Shown: in pieces, positions 33,901 to 42,019 of the stretch
How the letters are laid out: each line of letters begins with the position of its first letter
How positions within the stretch are numbered: position 1 is the stretch's first letter
Source: CAYUPI01 sp964446585
Lineage (GTDB): Bacteria > Verrucomicrobiota > Verrucomicrobiia > Limisphaerales > UBA8199
Direction of reading: 5' to 3'
Assembly: GCA_964446585.1 (NCBI GenBank)
Contig: CAYUPI010000031.1
Span: 1-64,000 of the forward strand
Length of the DNA stretch: 64,000 nt
The notes under the pieces: generated by a model
Database searches by the model: none
Seen by the model: only the letters and a program-made list of their open reading frames with translations
Told to the model about the DNA's origin: nothing
Program-made: the position numbers and the translations under genes

Positions 33901-35999
33901 GCAGGCGTTCGCGTTCCCGCTGGCGTCCATGGCGACGCAAATGACCCCATTGGTGCCAAGTGAAAAGAATGAGCCGGAGGGCGGCGCGCAGACTAAAGTG
34001 ACATTGGTGTCGCAAACGTCCGTTGCTGTGGCGGCGAACGAAACCGTGTTGCCTCCTGTTCCGGCACATTCTAGGACCAGGTTGCTGGAGCAGAAAATCT
34101 GCGGGGGCGTTGTGTCCCGGACCGTGACGGTGAAACTGCAGNNNNNNNNNNNNNNNNNNNNNNNNNNNNNNNNNNNNNNNNNNNNNNNNNNNNNNNNNNN
34201 NNNNNNNNNNNNNNNNNNNNNNNNNNNNNNNNNNNNNNNNNGGAGCAGAAAATCTGCGGGGGCGTTGTGTCCCGGACCGTGACGGTGAAACTGCAGACGT
34301 TCGAGTTTCCACTGGCGTCCGCGGCGACGCAAATGACGCCATTGGTCCCTAGAGAGAAGAACGAGCCAGAGGGCGGCGTACAGACGACAGTGACATTGGT
34401 GTCGCAGACGTCCGCTGCTGTGGCGACGAAAGAGACCGTGTTGCCTCCCGCTCCGGCGCATTCGGTAACCAGGTTGCTGGAGCAGAACATCTGCGAGGGC
34501 GTAGTGTCCAGCACCGTGACGGTGAAACTGCAGGTATTGGTGTTCCCGCTGTCGTCGGTGGCGACGCAAACAACCCCATTGGTGCCAAGAGAGAAGAACG
34601 AACCAGAGGGCGGCGCGCAGACCACAGTGACATTGGTGTCGCAAATGTCCGTTGCTGGGATGGCGAAAGAGACCGTGTTGCCTCCTGTTCCGGCACATTC
34701 TACGACCAGGTTGCTGGAGCAGGAAATTTGCGGGGGCGTTGTGTCCCGTACTGTAACGGTGAAACTGCAGGAATTCGAGTTCCCGCTGGCGTCTGTGGCG
34801 ACGCAAATGACCCCATTGGTGCCGAGGGGGAAAAATGAGCCGGAGGGCGGGGTACAAACGACACTCACATTGGTGTCGCAAACGTCCGTTGCTGTGATGG
34901 CAAAAGAGATCGAGTTGCCTCCTGCTCCGGCGCATTCGGTAACCAGGTTGCTGGAGCAGGAAATCTGCGGCGGCGTGGTGTCCACGATGTGCACCATACG
35001 GGTGTTAGTGGCGGAGTTTCCTCTGGAGTCGGTGGCGATGTAGATGATGCTGTATTCCGAGGTGAAGTTGGGATTCACGGTGCTGTTCGTGGTCAAAACC
35101 AAGGTTCCAGGGCAATTGTCGCTCGCCAGGGCTCCGGGATCTGCGAATGGCCCGTGACACTCATTGGTCAGCGGGTTGTTTCCCAGCAGGGTGATGGTCG
35201 GCGCTTCACAATCATTGACGATCACAGTAAAGCTGCAACTATTAGTGCTTCCGCAGGCATCGGTCGCAACGCAGGTGACTGCGTTGGTGCCAATCGGAAA
35301 ACTTGTTCCGGGAGGAGGATTGCAAGCCACCAACAGACCATAGGAAACCCCTGGCGGCAGGACGAGGTCCACGCCACTCGGGCCACCGAGTGCTTCAAAG
35401 AACTGGATTTCAAACAGGTGTAAGCCGGCCGTCAAAACAACATCGGCTGAGCGGGCAGTCGGCCCCGGTTGGCCGCCATTGTCCACCACCAGTGTCCCAT
35501 CAATGAGCAGAAGGGACCCATTATCTGAATTCAAGATGAAGTTATACGTGGAATTGCTCGCCACATTCAACGTGCCGATGATGTCTGCGCCGAAATCCGC
35601 CAACCCGAACGGGTGCCACGCGTCGGCGTTATCCGTCGCGAAGGAGACATTTGTTGCTGTGAAAGAGCCTACAAAATCAGAGTAAGGCGCTCCCCCGCCG
35701 GTGAAAGCAAATCCACTATAGATTGAGACCCCGACCCTGGCCCCTCCACAGTCACTGGTCGCCTGAGCGGAAAAACCAACGACCGCCGAGCACGCACCCG
35801 TGTCATTGCAGACGGTAATGTCCGCAGGACAAGTAATCGCAGGCTGCGCCTCGGCCGACGCAGCCAATGCCGCGAGCAGGCTTGCTACCCACAAGGCGCA
35901 CAGGGAGGGGATCGACAGTGGGGCCTGGCGGAACCCAATGGAACAAAAGCCAGATGCGACTCTCATAAGTGCAAAAGCGAACTGGCTTTGGCCAGGCAA
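30919..35999 (-). CDS. Giant secreted PA14/HYR/beta-helix protein B, interrupted by a gap
   Basis: One gene split only by the N gap: from 35999 to the gap and from the gap to 30919 the coding frame differs, because the 100 Ns are a placeholder. The N-terminus has a signal peptide (LCALWVASLLAALAASAEA) and a PA14-like domain (TYNFILNSDNGSLLLIDGTL; GLHLFEIQFFEALGG). Then come several near-identical HYR domains of 79 residues (DTTPPQI-CSSNLV-ECAG), a CSLREA/beta-helix part (TDSGPGTLRQALLDANDSPD) and Ig-like domains. The C-terminal modules are nearly the same as in protein A (end YYRALLLP). It is an extracellular, probably surface-exposed protein; binding partner unknown. The total length is uncertain because tandem repeats flank the gap. 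Confidence 0.8.
33850..34952 (-). repeat. Tandem 237-base HYR-domain repeats
   Basis: Equivalent positions occur at 33850, 34087, 34242, 34479, 34716 and 34953. All spacings are 237 bases except across the gap, where it is 155 with the 100 Ns. Each unit encodes one 79-residue HYR domain. Near-identity of neighbouring units explains why the assembly broke here. Confidence 0.85.
34142..34241. other. Assembly gap of 100 N
   Basis: Exactly 100 Ns inside the HYR tandem array. The 237-base period predicts that the true missing length is 182 bases plus a multiple of 237 (55 bases of the broken unit are present before the gap), which would also restore the reading frame. Confidence 0.95.
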
Positions 36000-36292
36000 A
36001 CTCCCAGACGAGGAAGGAACTTATAAGTAAATGCCCAGGCTGGCAGAGTGGCACAAATCGTTGCCGCAGTGATTCGAGAGCCCAACTTTACATGCTGCTC
36101 CTGCACGGGGCCATCAATTTGCTTCATTTTCCCGACTTCTGTAAGGAATGGCGAGAGGATAACTGCCGCAGCGAGATAATCAAGACAAATCTGGCTCCAA
36201 ATCCCTTCCGGAAACTACTTACACCTGACGTAAATGCGGCTGGACATCCCTCCGGTACGAACCCCACTTTGTAAGAAGCCACGAACCCGTCG

Positions 36293-36913
36293 ATGACAAA
36301 CTTGCATCTAATTCGCTTGAGCCTGGCCTCCTTCGCAGCCTGTATTCTGGCTGTGATTTTGTGCATGACATATATCGATCGTCCCATAGCCGATTTCGTA
36401 CAGGAGCATTTGCACCAACGCGGCCTCCAAACCTGCATGGACGGTTTCTTGCACCTGGCGCCGATCGCGCTCCTGTTGGCGCTTCTGTTGCTTTTCGTCG
36501 CTGGCTACGTGGCGCTCCATGGCCGGGCGCTCGGTGCGTGGGCCCGCTCACCCTTGCTCTGTTCGTGGAGCGCCGTCTGGGCTTTATCGGTCGCCGTTGT
36601 GCTCAAGCGAATCTTTGGCCGCTCTTGCGTCTATCCTAACTATATCCTGGGTCATTCTTACGGGTTTCAACCATTCCATGGTGTTGGCAGCTACGAATCA
36701 TTTCCTTCCGGTACCACAGCCGTTACTGCGGCCATTCTCTCGGTTGTCTGGTTTCGATGCCCGCACCTGCGGGGGGTTTGTGCATCGCTCCTGGTGCTTG
36801 TTGTTCTGGCACTCCTCCTCACCCTTAGTCATTGGGTTTCCGACATTATCGGCGGCGGTTTCCTGGGAGTCCTGGTAGGTTGCATGACGGTACGGCTCTT
36901 GCGCCCCTCATGA
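36293..36913 (+). CDS. PAP2-family membrane phosphatase
   Basis: A 206-residue protein with about six hydrophobic segments. PAP2 motifs can be followed: KRIFGR near residue 104, SFPSGTTA near 140 and SHWVSDIIGG near 183. The usual PSGH reads PSGT here, so the histidine that assists in the middle motif is replaced, while the last-motif His and Asp remain. The likely role is dephosphorylation of a lipid phosphate such as undecaprenyl pyrophosphate or lipid A, in the inner membrane with the active site outward; the substrate is not certain. The next gene starts 19 bases downstream, suggesting an operon. Confidence 0.8.
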   Translation: MTNLHLIRLSLASFAACILAVILCMTYIDRPIADFVQEHLHQRGLQTCMDGFLHLAPIALLLALLLLFVAGYVALHGRALGAWARSPLLCSWSAVWALSVAVVLKRIFGRSCVYPNYILGHSYGFQPFHGVGSYESFPSGTTAVTAAILSVVWFRCPHLRGVCASLLVLVVLALLLTLSHWVSDIIGGGFLGVLVGCMTVRLLRPS

Positions 36914-36932
36914 TTATCTCCAAGTTTCGCGT

Positions 36933-37949
36933 ATGAAAGCGTTATGGGTGGTCGTCCTGTTGACCGCATTTGCAGCGTGCGGCGATGAGACCAATGAGGT
37001 CGTTCGACGCCTGAGGGCCGTGGAAGAAAACCTGTCGCACCTGGAGACCAGACTTTCTCGGCAAATGAACGAATTGCTCTGGCTGCAGCGGCTTGGGGAA
37101 GCAGCGCTCATCGACAAAGTTCGGTTCACCGGCCCGCCTCCACGGACCCTGAACAATCCCACGCCCCAAGCTGGCAGCAATAACGTCATCATCTCGGCGC
37201 TGACGTTCCTTCCCCGGCACCGGAGTCATGGACGGAAGCTGCCCTTAATCGTTTTCGCCCACAGTGAGATTCACGGAAACCTGGTCACTGACGAAGAGGC
37301 CCCGGTCGTGCTCGAGTTGGTACGCCAGGGTTACGCCGTCATCGCGCCCGATTACCGCGGCAGCAGCGGCTATGGCGCCGATTTCTGGCGGCAGATCGAT
37401 TATGGTGGGTTGGAGATCGAGGACGCGCACGCCGCGCGAAATTGGATGCTGGAGCAGCATCCAGAGATCGATGGGCGCCGCGTCGGCATGATCGGTTGGA
37501 GTCATGGAGGATTAATTGCGCTGCTGACGGTGTTCGCGCATCCGCAGGATTACCAGGTTTGTTATGCCGGAGCTCCTGTGAGCGATCTCGAGGAGCGGAT
37601 TCGGCTCCGCGGAAAGGAATATGAAGAGCTCTTTGCCGCGCCCTATCATCTCGGAAAAACCGTGGCCGAAGCGCCGGAGGAATACCGTCGCCGCTCGCCA
37701 GCCTGGAACGCCCAAAAGCTCCGAACGCCATTGCTCCTCCATGCCAACACCAACGATGAAGACGTAAATATCTTCGAAGTGCAAAAGCTTATCGCGGCGC
37801 TGCAATCTTCGGGCAAGGAATTCACGTACCACATTTACACGAACGCGCCAGGAGGGCATATGTTCAATCGGCTGGAAACTCGTTTGGCACGCGAGTCACG
37901 CGAGGAGATCTGGCGCTTTCTCGCGCCCTATTTGCGACCGAAATCGTAG
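36933..37949 (+). CDS. S9/dienelactone-type alpha/beta hydrolase, exported
   Basis: A 338-residue protein. The N-terminus (ALWVVVLLTAFAAC) looks like a lipoprotein signal with an imperfect lipobox, followed by a short coiled-coil-like stretch (VVRRLRAVEENLSHLETRLS). The hydrolase domain has the nucleophile elbow GWSHGG with Ser190, an Asp in NTNDEDVN and a His in GGHMFNR, a complete triad in prolyl-oligopeptidase order. The loop DYRGSSGYGADF is typical for the S9C/acyl-peptidase branch. Peptidase or esterase activity at the cell envelope is likely. It is probably co-transcribed with the PAP2 gene. Confidence 0.85.
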   Translation: MKALWVVVLLTAFAACGDETNEVVRRLRAVEENLSHLETRLSRQMNELLWLQRLGEAALIDKVRFTGPPPRTLNNPTPQAGSNNVIISALTFLPRHRSHGRKLPLIVFAHSEIHGNLVTDEEAPVVLELVRQGYAVIAPDYRGSSGYGADFWRQIDYGGLEIEDAHAARNWMLEQHPEIDGRRVGMIGWSHGGLIALLTVFAHPQDYQVCYAGAPVSDLEERIRLRGKEYEELFAAPYHLGKTVAEAPEEYRRRSPAWNAQKLRTPLLLHANTNDEDVNIFEVQKLIAALQSSGKEFTYHIYTNAPGGHMFNRLETRLARESREEIWRFLAPYLRPKS

Positions 37950-38260
37950 GAGCCGCTGTTCGAAAAATCCAAATTCCAAATTCCAAAATTGATTAGAAAC
38001 CCCTAACGGGCGCGTCGCCCAACACGCGCGAACGCCGAATGGTAGGGCGCGCTGTCCCCAGCGCGCCCTACCCTAAAGGGATTTGGGCAACAAGCCCTAA
38101 CGTCGACTCTTACAATAACTCAGGAGGCACCCGAATCAGCTCACCGGGGTTACCCCAGGGGTACTAGGTATATGTACCAATTGCGCGCGCGCGCAGTTCT
38201 GGAGAAACTAGAGTCGTTAACTGGAATCGAAATGGACACCGTCAGTATCCGATTTGCGCA
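37950..38260. other. Intergenic region with repeats
   Basis: This 311-base stretch has no gene that I can support. It contains an AT-rich repeat arm (AAATCCAAATTCCAAATTCC, 37965-37984), the 13-base palindrome at 38041 and a GC dinucleotide run near 38183-38194. It should also hold the promoter of the pseudopilin at 38261. Confidence 0.5.
38041..38072. repeat. Perfect 13-base palindrome, GGTAGGGCGCGCT
   Basis: GGTAGGGCGCGCT (38041-38053), loop GTCCCC, and AGCGCGCCCTACC (38060-38072) are perfect complements. It lies 92 bases after the hydrolase stop. There is no T-run, so a simple intrinsic terminator is unlikely; a mobile palindromic repeat (REP-like) fits better. Confidence 0.6.
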
Positions 38261-38791
38261 ATGAAAATCCGAGCAGAATACCGAGCTGGGTTCACCTTGA
38301 CAGAGATCATGATTGTGGTCTCGTTAATCGGGACGCTGGCGGCAATCGCACTCCCCAACTTCGTTCGCAGCCGGGCGCGGGCACAGACCAGCGCTTGCAT
38401 CAACAATTTGCGCCAGATAGATTACGCCATTCAAGAATGGGCTTTGGATGGAAAGAAAGGGCCGCAAACGGTCGTTCAATTCACCGACATCAGTTCTTAC
38501 CTCAAGAGCTCAGTGGTATGTCCCGCGGGCGGGACGACTTTCGCCGACAGTTATACCATCACCATCGTTGGCACCCAACCTGCGTGCCAACGCGTGCCGA
38601 CCGATCATATCCTGCCTCAGACTACGGATCTCGTCAGCAATTCGACCGGTCCCTCGGGGTCAGGGGGATCAGGCAGCCCCTTAGCCCCGCCGTCCCCCGC
38701 ACCGTCCGGCAATGGCAATGGCAATAGCAATGGCAATGGTGGCGGCAATGGCAATGGTGGCGGCAACGGCAATCATGGGCGCGGACCCTGA
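38261..38791 (+). CDS. Type II secretion/pilin-type pseudopilin
   Basis: A 176-residue protein with a canonical class III signal: AG|FTLTEIMIVVSLIGTLAA with Gly before the cleavage point and Glu at mature position 5. It continues IALPNFVRSRARAQTSACIN and NLRQIDYAIQEWALDG, as in verrucomicrobial type II secretion-like pseudopilins. The C-terminal 40 residues are low complexity, Gly/Asn-rich (GNGNGNSNGNGGG), encoded by GGCAAT repeats. The stop codon directly abuts the TTG start of the next gene, so translation of the two may be coupled. No other secretion genes are near. Confidence 0.88.
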   Translation: MKIRAEYRAGFTLTEIMIVVSLIGTLAAIALPNFVRSRARAQTSACINNLRQIDYAIQEWALDGKKGPQTVVQFTDISSYLKSSVVCPAGGTTFADSYTITIVGTQPACQRVPTDHILPQTTDLVSNSTGPSGSGGSGSPLAPPSPAPSGNGNGNSNGNGGGNGNGGGNGNHGRGP

Positions 38792-40168
38792 TTGAAGATT
38801 ACTAATCTTAATCCGGATACCGCGATAGGCGCATCGGCCTGGTTTGTTCAAATCCAAGGGCACGGCCTGCTGCTGGACGCCGGGGTGCATCCAAAACGCG
38901 AGGGCCGCAGGGGTTTGCCCCTTTTTGACCTGGTAAAGAATCAGGAGTTGGACGCCATCGCCATCTCTCATTGCCACCATGATCACGTCGGCTCCCTTCC
39001 GATCGCGCTGCGCTATTTTCCTAAGGCGCACGTCCTCATGAGCGAGCTGAGTTATTTCCTTGTCGAACGGGTCTTGCACAACTCGGTCAATGTCATGAAG
39101 CGCCAGCGCGAGGAACTGGGGATCAAGGAATATCCGCTCTTCACTCACGATGAGGTGGACGACATCGCGCCTGTTTTCCAGGCTTTCAAGTACAATCGCG
39201 AGGTGGACTGGGCGGCGTTTCAAAAAACGCGCGCCGGTTTTTCTTCACCGACGCTCGAATTTTACGATGCCGGCCACGCTCTGGGCTCCGCCGGCATCAG
39301 CGTCCGCGCCGCAAAGGAAACGCTCTTCTACACTGGCGATGTCTGTTTCCACGATCAGACCATCTTGCGCAAAGCGCGCTTCGACGACGTCAACGCCGAC
39401 GTGTTGATCATGGAAACCACGCGTGGCAACCGCCGGCTGCCGCCGGGCTTCACTCGTGAAAGTGAGATCGAGCGGCTCAGCCAAGCCATCCGGCGTGTCC
39501 TGCGACGCAAAGGGTCCATACTGATGCCGACCTTTGCCCTGGGCCGTACGCAGGAAATCCTGGCCTTGCTGGCTCTGCTGATGGCCGAAGGCCAACTGCA
39601 CCGGCAGTCGATCTACATCGGCGGCCTTGGCCGCGTTTTTACTGAAATCTACGATTTGGAATCGCACCGCACTCATCGCCAGCATCCCGGTCTGCAGTTG
39701 CACGAGGCGCTGGACCTGGTCGTGCTCGAACAGGGCCAGGCAAAAAAGATGAAGCTCGAAGGCGGCCGCATCTTTGTCATCACCGCCGGCATGATGAGCG
39801 AAAACACCGCCGCCCACGATTTGGCCCTGCGGTTGATGGGTAACGAGACCCACGCCATCTTTTTCGTCGGCTACACAGATCCCGACACACCGGGCGGCCG
39901 CCTCCGCGCCGCCAAACACGGCGAGCGCTTTCTCTTCAGCCCCAGCGGCGGCAAAGCGACCCGGCTCTGCGAGGCCCATGATTTCGATCTCACGGCCCAT
40001 GCCAACCGCGATGACCTGCTGGATTTCGTCGGCCAGGTCGCTCCTCGTGCAGTCCTGCTCGGCCACGGCGACGACGATTCCCGTAATTGGTTCGAAGAAC
40101 AGATCCGGAAGCGGCACCCGAGGATCAAGGTGTTTCAGCCAAAGCCCGGCCAAACTGTCGAAGTCTAA
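38792..40168 (+). CDS. Metallo-beta-lactamase/beta-CASP ribonuclease-like protein
   Basis: 458 residues from a TTG start directly after the upstream TGA. The zinc motifs are SHCHHDHVGSLP (60-65 HxHxDH), DAGHALGSAG and YTGDVCFHD. The beta-CASP part (LMPTFALGRTQEILALLALL; FVITAGMMSENTAAHDLALR) and C-terminal RMMBL-type segment (VGYTDPDTPGG; HANRDDLLDFV; LLGHGDDDSR) follow. This is the KH-less CPSF/RNase J-like family that processes RNA or DNA; a nuclease role in RNA maturation is likely. The TTG start is supported because the homologous first strand (GASAWFVQIQGHGLLLDAG) begins soon after it. Confidence 0.88.
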   Translation: MKITNLNPDTAIGASAWFVQIQGHGLLLDAGVHPKREGRRGLPLFDLVKNQELDAIAISHCHHDHVGSLPIALRYFPKAHVLMSELSYFLVERVLHNSVNVMKRQREELGIKEYPLFTHDEVDDIAPVFQAFKYNREVDWAAFQKTRAGFSSPTLEFYDAGHALGSAGISVRAAKETLFYTGDVCFHDQTILRKARFDDVNADVLIMETTRGNRRLPPGFTRESEIERLSQAIRRVLRRKGSILMPTFALGRTQEILALLALLMAEGQLHRQSIYIGGLGRVFTEIYDLESHRTHRQHPGLQLHEALDLVVLEQGQAKKMKLEGGRIFVITAGMMSENTAAHDLALRLMGNETHAIFFVGYTDPDTPGGRLRAAKHGERFLFSPSGGKATRLCEAHDFDLTAHANRDDLLDFVGQVAPRAVLLGHGDDDSRNWFEEQIRKRHPRIKVFQPKPGQTVEV

Positions 40169-40220
40169 GCCCTAAGCTCCCACTCTTAATCTTACCCTTT
40201 CTCTCCCTGCTCCATTCTTA

Positions 40221-40250
40221 TCCGTGTCCCTCTGTCCATCTGTGGTTAAT
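40221..40250 (-). repeat. ACCACAGATG interspersed repeat, minus orientation
   Basis: The reverse complement reads ATTAACCACAGATGGACAGA and continues GGACACGGA. It lies between the converging MBL and carB genes. Related copies occur at 51170, 51315, 55524 and 55645. Confidence 0.6.
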
Positions 40251-40275
40251 TCAGTTTTCTGCTAAATAGATACGG

Positions 40276-41814
40276 CTAAGAATTTGTTGCCGCCAGTTCT
40301 TCCTCAAAATCCACAATCTCCTTAATCTGCGCAAGGAACCAGCGATCGATCTTTGTAAGCTGGAAAATTTCTTCGATCCCCATGCCCGCGCGGAGCGCAT
40401 GACGAAGAAAAAACACGCGTTCGGCGTTCGGAACACTCAGCCGCTGCATGATCAGGTCTCGCGGCAGGACGTCGCAGTCGCCATAAACTTTGTCACCCAG
40501 GCGCCACGGTCTGCCATCACCGCCCAGGCCCTGGCGGCCGACCTCGAGCGACCGCAAGGCCTTTTGCAGCGATTCCTTGAACGTTCGACCGATGGCCATG
40601 GCCTCGCCGACGCTTTTCATTTGCGTGGTGAGCGACGGATCCGCCTGCGGGAATTTCTCGAAAGCGAACCGCGGCACCTTCGTCACGACGTAATCAATCG
40701 TTGGCTCGAAGCTGGCCGGAGTTTCGCGCGTGATGTCGTTTTTGATTTCATCAAGCAGATATCCGACCGCCAATTTCGCGGCGATTTTGGCGATGGGGAA
40801 GCCAGTGGCTTTGGAGGCCAGGGCAGATGAGCGCGAAACACGCGGATTCATCTCAATAATGACCATGCGGCCATTCTCCGGGTTGACCGCGAATTGAATA
40901 TTCGAGCCGCCGGTCTCGACGCCGACGGCGCGAATGACCGCGAACGACGCGTCCCGCATGAGCTGGTACTCCTTGTCCGTGAGCGTCTGGATCGGAGCGA
41001 CCGTAATCGAATCGCCGGTGTGCACACCCATCGGGTCGAAGTTCTCGATCGAGCAGATGATGACGCAATTGTCCGCTTTATCACGCATGACCTCCATCTC
41101 GAACTCCTTCCAGCCGAGCAAGGATTCTTCGATCAGGATTTCCGAGACGGGCGACAGCTCGAGGCCGCGTTTGGCCATTTCTTCGAATTCATCCCGGTTA
41201 TACGCAATCCCGCCGCCGGTCCCGCCGAGCGTGAAAGCCGGGCGGATAATCAGCGGCATGCTCCCGATCTTCTCCTCGATTTTTCGCGCTTCCTCCAGCG
41301 TGTGGGCCGTCCCGCTGATCGGCACATCCAGGCCAATCGAGATCATCAAATCCTTGAACACCTGCCGATCTTCTCCCCGCTCAATTGCCTGCGCGTTGGC
41401 GCCGATCATTTCCACGCCGTACTTTTGCAGAACGCCCGAACGTTGCAGCGCCATCGCCGTGTTGAGCGCCGTCTGTCCGCCCAGCGTCGGGAGCAGGACC
41501 AACTTGCCGGCCCCGTCGTCTCCTTTTTGCGTCGCGCTGGACGAGATTTTGAGCCGTTTCATCTCGCCAATTTCGCGAGCGATGATCTTTTCGACGCACT
41601 CGGGCGTAATGGGTTCCACGTAGGTCCGATCGGCGAACTCCGGATCAGTCATGATCGTCGCCGGGTTCGAGTTCACCAGAATGACGCGGTAACCTTCCTC
41701 TTTGAGGGCCTTGCAAGCTTGCGTGCCCGAATAATCAAATTCGCAGGCCTGCCCGATAATGATCGGACCCGCACCGATGATCAGGACAGAGTGGATATCG
41801 GTGCGTTTCGGCAT
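40276..41814 (-). CDS. carB: Carbamoyl phosphate synthase large chain, N-terminal half only
   Basis: A 512-residue protein. It contains the N-terminal biotin-carboxylase-like ATP-grasp half: VLIIGAGPIIIGQACEFDYS, VNSNPATIMTDPE, LPTLGGQTALN, RPAFTLGGTGGG, EVMRDKADNCVIICSIENFD, IEMNPRVSRSSALASKATG, and the start of the oligomerisation domain (FFLRHALRAGMGIEEIFQLT). It then stops, whereas usual CarB is about 1070 residues. The second ATP-grasp half and the MGS-like regulatory domain are absent, and the sequence after the stop is a genomic repeat, not decayed carB. Split CarB proteins are known in Aquifex and some methanogens. A second gene elsewhere is expected. It feeds pyrimidine and arginine synthesis. 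Confidence 0.88.
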   Translation of the reverse strand: MPKRTDIHSVLIIGAGPIIIGQACEFDYSGTQACKALKEEGYRVILVNSNPATIMTDPEFADRTYVEPITPECVEKIIAREIGEMKRLKISSSATQKGDDGAGKLVLLPTLGGQTALNTAMALQRSGVLQKYGVEMIGANAQAIERGEDRQVFKDLMISIGLDVPISGTAHTLEEARKIEEKIGSMPLIIRPAFTLGGTGGGIAYNRDEFEEMAKRGLELSPVSEILIEESLLGWKEFEMEVMRDKADNCVIICSIENFDPMGVHTGDSITVAPIQTLTDKEYQLMRDASFAVIRAVGVETGGSNIQFAVNPENGRMVIIEMNPRVSRSSALASKATGFPIAKIAAKLAVGYLLDEIKNDITRETPASFEPTIDYVVTKVPRFAFEKFPQADPSLTTQMKSVGEAMAIGRTFKESLQKALRSLEVGRQGLGGDGRPWRLGDKVYGDCDVLPRDLIMQRLSVPNAERVFFLRHALRAGMGIEEIFQLTKIDRWFLAQIKEIVDFEEELAATNS

Positions 41815-42019
41815 AAATGCGGCGAAGAATAAATAGCATCACCCTCCGCTTGTCAAAACACTCCGTCGCCAGTCCAACGTAATGCGTCAGTCAGCGCAGG
41901 CGCAGGAATCGGAGCGCGGAATGAATTCCGCGCTCCGCCCGATTTCACTGGGTCCTTGCGATCCCACTTGAAAACACCCTCGGGCATGGTTTTAATTAGC
42001 TCATAATTTTGCGCCCGCT

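Noticed and set aside
34142..34241. Apparent frameshift splitting giant protein B into two genes
   Set aside because: The frame change coincides with a 100-N placeholder in a tandem repeat, so it is an assembly artefact and not a biological break.
33850..34952. Regular 237-base repeats considered as a CRISPR or satellite array
   Set aside because: The period is a multiple of three and each unit encodes a HYR protein domain. There are no short repeats with unique spacers.
40894..41832. Plus-strand open frame of 312 codons
   Set aside because: It is antisense to carB, whose ATP-grasp motifs are unmistakable.
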